64,000 bases of DNA, from assembly GCA_902594655.1 (NCBI GenBank), contig CACJMW010000001.1, positions 1 to 64,000 of the forward strand. Reading direction: 5' to 3'. A program made the position numbers and the translations under genes. The notes beneath the pieces are model-generated. The model did not search any database. It saw only the letters and a list, made by a program, of their open reading frames with translations, and had not been told where the DNA came from. This document shows, piece after piece, positions 57,617 to 64,000 of the stretch. How positions within the stretch are numbered: position 1 is the stretch's first letter; the number at the start of each line of letters is the position of its first letter. Source of the stretch: an uncultured Pelagibacteraceae bacterium. Its GTDB lineage: Bacteria; Pseudomonadota; Alphaproteobacteria; Pelagibacterales; Pelagibacteraceae.

Positions 57617-58865
57617 TTAAGAAAATCTTATTGATCTATAAGGTTCTAAATCTAAATTGGTTTTTTCTTCTGCAATCATTTTAGATATGATTTTGCCTGA
57701 TATAGCTCCTAATGTCCAGCCAAGATGATGATGACCAAATGAATAATATACATTAGTATAATTTTTTGAGGGACCAATTACTGGCAAAAAATCAGGTAAA
57801 GTTGGTCTAAAGCCTAACCATTCATCCTCGTGATCTTCATCTTGTGGAATTCCATGTATCATGTCTTTAGCATTTGTAATTAAATTTTTTATCCTAGATT
57901 TGGATAGAGGATTATTTAAACCTCCAAACTCAACAGTGCCTACTACTCTTAATCCTTGTTCCATAGGGGTAATGCCAAATCCTCTATCTGACCATACAAC
58001 TGGTCTTGATAAAAGTTTTTCATGATTTTTGAAATGCACGTGATATCCTCTTTCAGTGTCTAAAGGGATCTTTTCGTGTAATTGATCTGTTAATCTTTTT
58101 GAAAAAGCGCCACATGCTATTATTAGTTTATCAAATAAAAATCGCTGCGCTTCTGATCTTAAAACAGGTTTTTTTTTCATCAAAATCTAAATCTTGTATA
58201 TTCAGCTTTAAGAATTTGCCACCTTTGTTTAAAAAGTTTTCGAACAGTTTTATAAGAATTTTTTTTGGATTTCTTGCATGTCTTGCATATTTATAAAAAA
58301 CTCCTCCGTGATAAAACGGCTTTATATTTGGTTCAAGATCATGAATTTCTTTGGGTGTTAAGATTTGCTGGTCAATTCCTAGTTCTTTTCTAATATTAAT
58401 TTCAAGATCTCTGCTTTTCAGTCCTTTTTTTTCCCACACATAAATAATACCATTATTTTCTACTAAACCATCTAAATCTATTTCTTGAAATAGCTCATCA
58501 AAAGCATCTAATGATAAATTTAATATTTGATGCATATATTTAGCTGTATGCATCATTTTTGATTTAGAAGAATTAAATATAAATTTTGTAAACCAAGGTA
58601 TCATCTTAGGTACATAATTCCATTTTAAAGCTAAGGGGCCACGACTACTTAAAAGCATCGCTGGAACATCTGATAAAATATCAGTTCTATTTAGCTGAAG
58701 AGATGCATAAGGTGAAAAGTGCCCGGCATTTCCATAGGATGCTGCATTGCCTGGTTCATCCCTGTCAAACAAAGTTACATTAAAGCCTTTTTTTTGAAGA
58801 TAGAGTGCTGAACATATACCTTGTATCCCGGCTCCTATTATTGCTATTCTTTCATTTCTCTGCAT
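57617..58865 (-). CDS. dadA: D-amino-acid dehydrogenase-like FAD oxidoreductase, frame interrupted at an A9 tract
   Basis: N-part ORF 58131-58865 (IAIIGAGIQGICSALYLQKKGFNVTLFDRDEPGNAASYGNAG) and C-part ORF 57617-58183 (KKPVLRSEAQRFLFDKLIIACGAFSKRL) join with a one-base correction. Confidence 0.85.
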
Positions 58866-58943
58866 ATCGCAACCTATTAAAAAAAAATATTTCTTTCACG
58901 TGACAAATTGATCCTGTGATCTGAATGTAATTTATAGTTGTGT

Positions 58944-60068
58944 CTAATTAATTATTTCTCTTGAATATATCCTAGTACTCATAACTATTCCAAGAGCTAT
59001 CATCATAGATAGCATAGAGGACCCACCATATGACATTATTGGAAGAGGTGATCCTACAATTGGTAGCATTCCTAAAACCATCAACATATTCACAGATATA
59101 TAAAAAAATATAGAAATTGCGAAACCATAACAAAAAAATTTCCCAAAATAATTTCTTGAATTAGATCCAATAATCAAAATACGGAAAATTATAAATGCAT
59201 ATAAAATTAAAAGTAAAACTGATCCCACAAATCCAAATTCCTCAGAAAATAGAGTGAAAATAAAATCAGTATGTTTTTCTGGTAAAAAATCTAAGTATCC
59301 TTGAGTTCCTTTTAAGTATCCTTTCCCAGTTAAACCACCTGAGCCAACAGCTATCTTAGATTGAATAATCTGATAACCGGCTCCTAAAGGATCTCTATCA
59401 GGATTAATGAAAGTTAAAATTCTTAATTTTTGATAAGGTTTTAACACTGAGATAACAAATGGAAATGATATAATTAAACCTAGGAAAGCATAAACAATAT
59501 ATTTAATATTTATTCCAGCTAACCAAATAACAGCAATTCCACTTAGAGCAATTAATACAGAAGTACCTAAATCAGGTTGGCTTAAGACTAGCAAGATTGG
59601 TACAATTAATATTATGAATGGAATAATGAATTTTTTAATAGTATTTACAGCATCAGGTTGAACTCTATGATAATATCTTGCTAAAAAAATTATAATAGCA
59701 ATTTTCATTAATTCTGATGGCTGAAGATTTATAAAATATAAATTAATCCACCTTTGAGACCCTTGTACAGTTGTTCCAAAAAATGTTGCTCCAATAAGTA
59801 ATAATAAAACAAAGAAATAAAAAATTATACTTAGAGTAAAATAATATTTAATATTAATAAATGATAAAAAAATCATCAAACCAAAAAATATTCCAAACCT
59901 TAGAGCATGATTGAAACTATGATAAAAGTTTCCACTACTAATATCAGTTGAGTACATTGCTGTAACACTTACTAAACCTAAAAGAATTATTGAAAATAAA
60001 AGGTAAAAATCTATTGATTTAACTTTCTGGAAAAAAGATACTTCTCCAAATGTGCTATAGTTTTTCAT
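58944..60068 (-). CDS. mrdB: Rod-shape determining protein RodA
   Basis: SEDS family: FINLQPSELMKIAIIIFLARYYH, SQPDLGTSVL, EKHTDFIFTLFSEEFGF. Confidence 0.95.
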   Translation of the reverse strand: MKNYSTFGEVSFFQKVKSIDFYLLFSIILLGLVSVTAMYSTDISSGNFYHSFNHALRFGIFFGLMIFLSFINIKYYFTLSIIFYFFVLLLLIGATFFGTTVQGSQRWINLYFINLQPSELMKIAIIIFLARYYHRVQPDAVNTIKKFIIPFIILIVPILLVLSQPDLGTSVLIALSGIAVIWLAGINIKYIVYAFLGLIISFPFVISVLKPYQKLRILTFINPDRDPLGAGYQIIQSKIAVGSGGLTGKGYLKGTQGYLDFLPEKHTDFIFTLFSEEFGFVGSVLLLILYAFIIFRILIIGSNSRNYFGKFFCYGFAISIFFYISVNMLMVLGMLPIVGSPLPIMSYGGSSMLSMMIALGIVMSTRIYSREIIN

Positions 60069-61978
60069 TAAATTTTTATTCCCATTTGTCTGACTTTTTC
60101 TCTCTCTTCATGTCTATCAATTATTTTTCTAAATAATTTTTTTGCTATTGGGGCAGCAGCTGAACTTCCTGAGCCTCCATGTTCAACAAGGACTGTCATT
60201 GCGTATCTTGGATTTTTATATGGACCAAATGCTATATACCAGGCATGGTCTCTCTCATTGTATGGTATTTGTTCTAACTTTCTGTCTAACTCTCTTTCAG
60301 CCTCTGTAATTCTCTTAACCTGAGCTGTTCCAGTTTTGCCTGCAAATTGATATTTTGGATCTTCAATTCTTGATGAATATGAAGTTCCATAAACCTCATT
60401 TGTTGATTTAAACATTGCGTCTAATACAAATTTTACGTTTTCTTTATTCCTTACAAGGGAAGGATGATTGGTTGGTAGATCATAATCTTCATTTCCTTCC
60501 ATTTCTTTTTTAATTTGATCAACTTTTTTATTTCTTGGAATTAATGTTGGATAAATTTTATTTCCACCATTAGCTAATTGTGCTGTCATTAAGGTTAATT
60601 GAAGTGGGGTACTTTGTATATACCCTTGTCCAATTCCAGTGATTAATGTTTCTCCTAGATACCAATTTTGTCCAATAGCCTCTTTTTTCCATTTAGTAGA
60701 TGGAAACACCCCTTTTTTTTCATTCTCAAAAAAATTTTGAAGAACAATATTTCCAAGACCGAATCTTCTAGCAGTTTCATTTAGTCTATCAACGCCGAGT
60801 AATCTTGCTACTTCATAAAAGTAAATATCACATGACTGTTTGATTGCATTTTTTAAGGTCATATATCCATGACCTTTCTTTTTCCAGCAGTGAAATTTTT
60901 GTTCGTAAAAATCTATACTGTCAGTACAATTTACTTGCATGCTAGGCTTGATAACATCGTTCTCGAGAGCCGATAATGCTACTATTGGTTTAATAGTTGA
61001 TCCTGGTGAGTAAAGTCCTGAAATTGTCTTATTAACTAATGGTTTAAATGGATTTGAATTTAAATCCTTCCATTCTTTTGATCCTATACCATACAAAAAA
61101 TCATTTGGATTAAAAGAAGGAGACGAATTCATTGCAATTATTTCTCCTGTATAAATATCCATTACACTAATTGAGCCCGCTTCACCAATCAATAATTCGT
61201 TTGTATAATTTTGAATTTCAGTATCAATAGTAATTCTTAGTGAGTTGCCTTGATTGCCATTCTGTATTTCAAGTTGATTAATACGTTTGCCATATGCATT
61301 AACTTCAAATCTTTGAACAGTATTAGTTCCAATTAATTCGTCTTCAAAAGTTTTCTCTAAACCATTCTTGCCAACTCTTAAACCTGGGACATGCCTATCA
61401 TTAATAATTTCACTTGATGATAAGTCCTCTTTACTTGCATAAGCAACGTACCCAAGAACATGGGAATAGCTTTCATTGAAAGGATAATTTCTTCCCACTG
61501 AAATTATTGGTTTTAATCCAGGTAAATCATAAAGATAATAATTTATTTTCGAAAATTCATCCCATGTTAAATTATCTGAGATAATTATAGTTTCCCAGGG
61601 TTTTTGTTTATTTTTAGTTTTGTTAATTTTATCAACCTCCTTATCAGTTAGTTTTAATATTTGCTTAACCCTGGTAATCAATACTCTAAAGTCTTCAACT
61701 TGTTCTGGGATTACGTGAAGCTCATATACATCTAAATTTCCAGCAATTGTTTCTCCAAAATAATCTTTAAATTCACCTCTAATTGGAGGTAATTTGTTTT
61801 CTCTTATTCTATTTTTGTCAGAAAGAGTTAAATATTTTTTATTTTGCTCTACTTGTAAATAAAATAGTCTCCCAATAATACCAAAAAAAACTACTGCTTT
61901 AGCCGTAGAAGCTAAGAACATTCTTCTATTTATTAATTTTGATTTTCTAACATTTGATCCAATTCCATCTCCTAGCAT
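60068..61978 (-). CDS. mrdA: Penicillin-binding protein 2
   Basis: GLYSPGSTIKPIVALSAL (SxxK), KTGTAQ motif, QSCDIYFYEVA. Confidence 0.95.
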   Translation of the reverse strand: MLGDGIGSNVRKSKLINRRMFLASTAKAVVFFGIIGRLFYLQVEQNKKYLTLSDKNRIRENKLPPIRGEFKDYFGETIAGNLDVYELHVIPEQVEDFRVLITRVKQILKLTDKEVDKINKTKNKQKPWETIIISDNLTWDEFSKINYYLYDLPGLKPIISVGRNYPFNESYSHVLGYVAYASKEDLSSSEIINDRHVPGLRVGKNGLEKTFEDELIGTNTVQRFEVNAYGKRINQLEIQNGNQGNSLRITIDTEIQNYTNELLIGEAGSISVMDIYTGEIIAMNSSPSFNPNDFLYGIGSKEWKDLNSNPFKPLVNKTISGLYSPGSTIKPIVALSALENDVIKPSMQVNCTDSIDFYEQKFHCWKKKGHGYMTLKNAIKQSCDIYFYEVARLLGVDRLNETARRFGLGNIVLQNFFENEKKGVFPSTKWKKEAIGQNWYLGETLITGIGQGYIQSTPLQLTLMTAQLANGGNKIYPTLIPRNKKVDQIKKEMEGNEDYDLPTNHPSLVRNKENVKFVLDAMFKSTNEVYGTSYSSRIEDPKYQFAGKTGTAQVKRITEAERELDRKLEQIPYNERDHAWYIAFGPYKNPRYAMTVLVEHGGSGSSAAAPIAKKLFRKIIDRHEEREKVRQMGIKI

Positions 61979-62479
61979 CTAAACCCCTAATGGTTTTAAA
62001 TAATTAAAAATTCTTGCAAACAAAAAGTAAAAGATAAAAGTAAAAGTTATATTTGTAATTATTTCAAAAAAATTAATTTCAATTGAAAATACATAACTTA
62101 AAATTAATGCATTAACAGAATTAGCAAACATAATTGCAATTAAAAAAATTAATGAGTCTTTATATATATTGGGTCTTAAAGTAATATTCCTAAGATATGC
62201 TGCAAATGCTATGATGGTTAAATAAATAAATGAGCTTACACCAATAGGATAACCCAAAGTTACATCGTTCAATATTCCAGAAAAAAATATCAATCCATTA
62301 CCAATTTGGTCTGGATCTTTCAAACTCCAATAAAAAATTATAATAAAAGGAAGATTAAATGAAAACAATCCAATACTAGAAACATCAATGTCAAATTCAT
62401 TTAATACAGAAAAGTATAATAAAACTAATGGAAAATACTTTAACAATTTATTTTTTAAATTTATTTTTTTTTGGACCAT
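61979..62479 (-). CDS. mreD: Rod-shape determining protein MreD
   Basis: Multi-TM 166 aa; position mreC-mreD-mrdA. Confidence 0.85.
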   Translation of the reverse strand: MVQKKINLKNKLLKYFPLVLLYFSVLNEFDIDVSSIGLFSFNLPFIIIFYWSLKDPDQIGNGLIFFSGILNDVTLGYPIGVSSFIYLTIIAFAAYLRNITLRPNIYKDSLIFLIAIMFANSVNALILSYVFSIEINFFEIITNITFTFIFYFLFARIFNYLKPLGV

Positions 62480-63322
62480 TATTCCTGCAATACCTCTATT
62501 GATTGAATTTTTACATATGATAACTGGGTCAAATCAGAAAAAAAATTCAACTGCCAATTTATCAATTTGATTATTAATTTTTCCTACTGGCAAACCTGCT
62601 CTAAAATTCCCACCTGATCCAGATGTATATACTATAGAGTTGTTATTAAAATCTATTTCATCTTTGGAATACTTAATTTTACCATAACTTTTACCTGTGC
62701 CGCCTAGGATAGATTGAAAGCTTCCTGGTTCTATAACTACAGGAATATTGCTATTTAAATCAGAAATTAATATTGCTCTAGAAGTGGTGTAGTTTACCTC
62801 AATAACTTGACCTACAAGATAATTTTTTTCTAAAACTACCATTCCTTTCTTTATTCCATCTTTGCTTCCTTTATTTAAAATTATTGATTTTAAAAATTTA
62901 CCGTCTTTATCAATTAAAACTCTTGAGATAACACCATCTAATATTCTTGAACTTTCTCCAACCAATTCTTTCAATCTTTTGTTTTCATTTTCGACAAAAA
63001 TATTATTTAGTTTTTCACTTTTTAGTTGATCAATCTCATCTTTGAGATTTTGATTTTCTTTATAGACGTTAAAATATTCTGTTAAAAAATTTATTGAGTC
63101 TATAAATTTTTTTTCTGGATAACTTATAATCGCAGAAAGTCTATATGTAGCTTCATTTACGCCTATCTTTATATACTTAATTCCTACAAAATTCAAATTA
63201 GATAAAAAAATTAAAAAAATTGAAAAAAAAATTAATGCAAGTAGAGAGAACTGTTGCTTATTACTTTTTTTAAGAAAGGCGGATCTAATGGCAATAATAA
63301 AGTCATCTCTGCCTGATGCCAT
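62479..63322 (-). CDS. mreC: Rod-shape determining protein MreC, 3' end frameshifted in an A8/T8 tract
   Basis: ORF 62534-63322; removing one T gives ...KLAVEFFSDLTQLSYVKIQSIEVLQE* ending in TAATG overlap with mreD. Confidence 0.9.
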
Positions 63323-63327
63323 TTATC

Positions 63328-64000
63328 TTAATACTCTGTTAACATCGAAGAAAAAGTTTCCTCTTGATCTAGAGCTTTTCCGGTTCCAATTGCAACACAT
63401 GCCAATGGATCCTCGGCTATATGCACGGGCAAACCTGTTTCTTTGGAAAATCTTCTATCAATATTTTTTAAAAGAGCGCCACCTCCAGTTAAAGTTAATC
63501 CCATATCAACTAAGTCAGCTGAAAGTTCTGGTGGAGTATTTTCTAAAGCCATTTTAATTCCACCAATCATTTCTTTTAAAATAGGATTTAGTGCCGCTGC
63601 TGTATCTTCTTCTGTAACATTAATTTCTTTAGGTGTACCAGATCTTATATCTCTTCCTTTTACTGGATATTTATTATTATTTGTTGGAATAGCTGTACCA
63701 ACTTCTTTTTTAATTTTTTCAGCAGTACTATCACCTATTAAAAGATTATATTCTTCTCTCATATAATTTTGTAAAGCAACATCCATTGCATCACCTGCGA
63801 TTCTTAATGATCTTGAATATACAACTCCCCCTAATGACATAACTGCAATCTCTGTTGTTCCTCCCCCAATATCAATAACCATAGATCCTGTAGCTTCAGA
63901 TATTGGTAAGCCAGCACCAATTGCTGCAGCTATTGGTTCTTCAATTAGTTGGACTTTTCTTGCTCCTGCTGCAAGTGCACTATCTTGAATAGCTTTTCTT
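63328..64000 (-). CDS. mreB: Rod-shape determining protein MreB, truncated at window edge
   Basis: VIDIGGGTTEIAVMSLGGVV; upstream frame RKAIQDSALAAGARKVQLIEEPIAAAIGAGLPISEATGS open to edge. Confidence 0.95.
   Translation of the reverse strand, partial: RKAIQDSALAAGARKVQLIEEPIAAAIGAGLPISEATGSMVIDIGGGTTEIAVMSLGGVVYSRSLRIAGDAMDVALQNYMREEYNLLIGDSTAEKIKKEVGTAIPTNNNKYPVKGRDIRSGTPKEINVTEEDTAAALNPILKEMIGGIKMALENTPPELSADLVDMGLTLTGGGALLKNIDRRFSKETGLPVHIAEDPLACVAIGTGKALDQEETFSSMLTEY

Noticed and set aside
1-64000. Search by eye for CRISPR arrays, tRNA/rRNA genes, IS elements, phage or toxin-antitoxin modules
   Set aside because: No regularly spaced repeats, no tRNA T-loop-like cloverleafs, no transposase/integrase ORFs, no recognisable TA pairs; nearly all space is taken by metabolic, transport and cell-shape genes. 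A tRNAscan/Infernal run would be needed to exclude small RNAs.

Overview
This AT-rich window has the gene content, streamlined layout and codon/AT bias of a SAR11 (Pelagibacterales) chromosome; the taxonomic call is inference from protein content. It is almost fully coding, with no tRNA, rRNA, CRISPR array or transposon that I can support. Contents from left to right: (1) 1-10444, a + strand nitrogen/methylated-amine assimilation island: partial FAD oxidoreductase, GS-like ligase, mgsABC-like glutamate-synthase-domain genes, amt, two tiny membrane proteins, a second GS-like ligase and a diaminopropionate-ammonia-lyase-like PLP enzyme. (2) yjbQ, a cupin-like gene, bamB, a yfgM-like gene, acnA, lysE, csaA and argE. 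(3) An NCS1 permease / ALDH / ureohydrolase cassette. (4) A secreted HExxH protein plus a cyclophilin, and a reversed-order FadB-type protein. (5) A Pot-type ABC transporter linked to DoeA/EutD-like and EutA-like genes. (6) An LLM flavoprotein / ThDP enzyme / AA_synth / hydrolase / ALDH / DMT cassette. (7) Two complete Liv ABC systems plus AzlCD. (8) Redox genes, an HDAC-like gene, a 2-hydroxyacid dehydrogenase, DMT and dadA. (9) mrdB-mrdA-mreD-mreC-mreB. The strongest unexpected signal is a set of genes (livG, dadA, mreC, probably a TIGR03643 gene) whose frames are each broken by exactly one extra base in a homopolymer. This could be systematic sequencing/assembly error or transcriptional slippage. 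Other points of interest are overlooked small membrane ORFs, terminator-like hairpins between solute-binding-protein genes and their permeases, structured leaders, and catabolic cassettes of undefined substrate. No clearly new defence or mobile system was seen.
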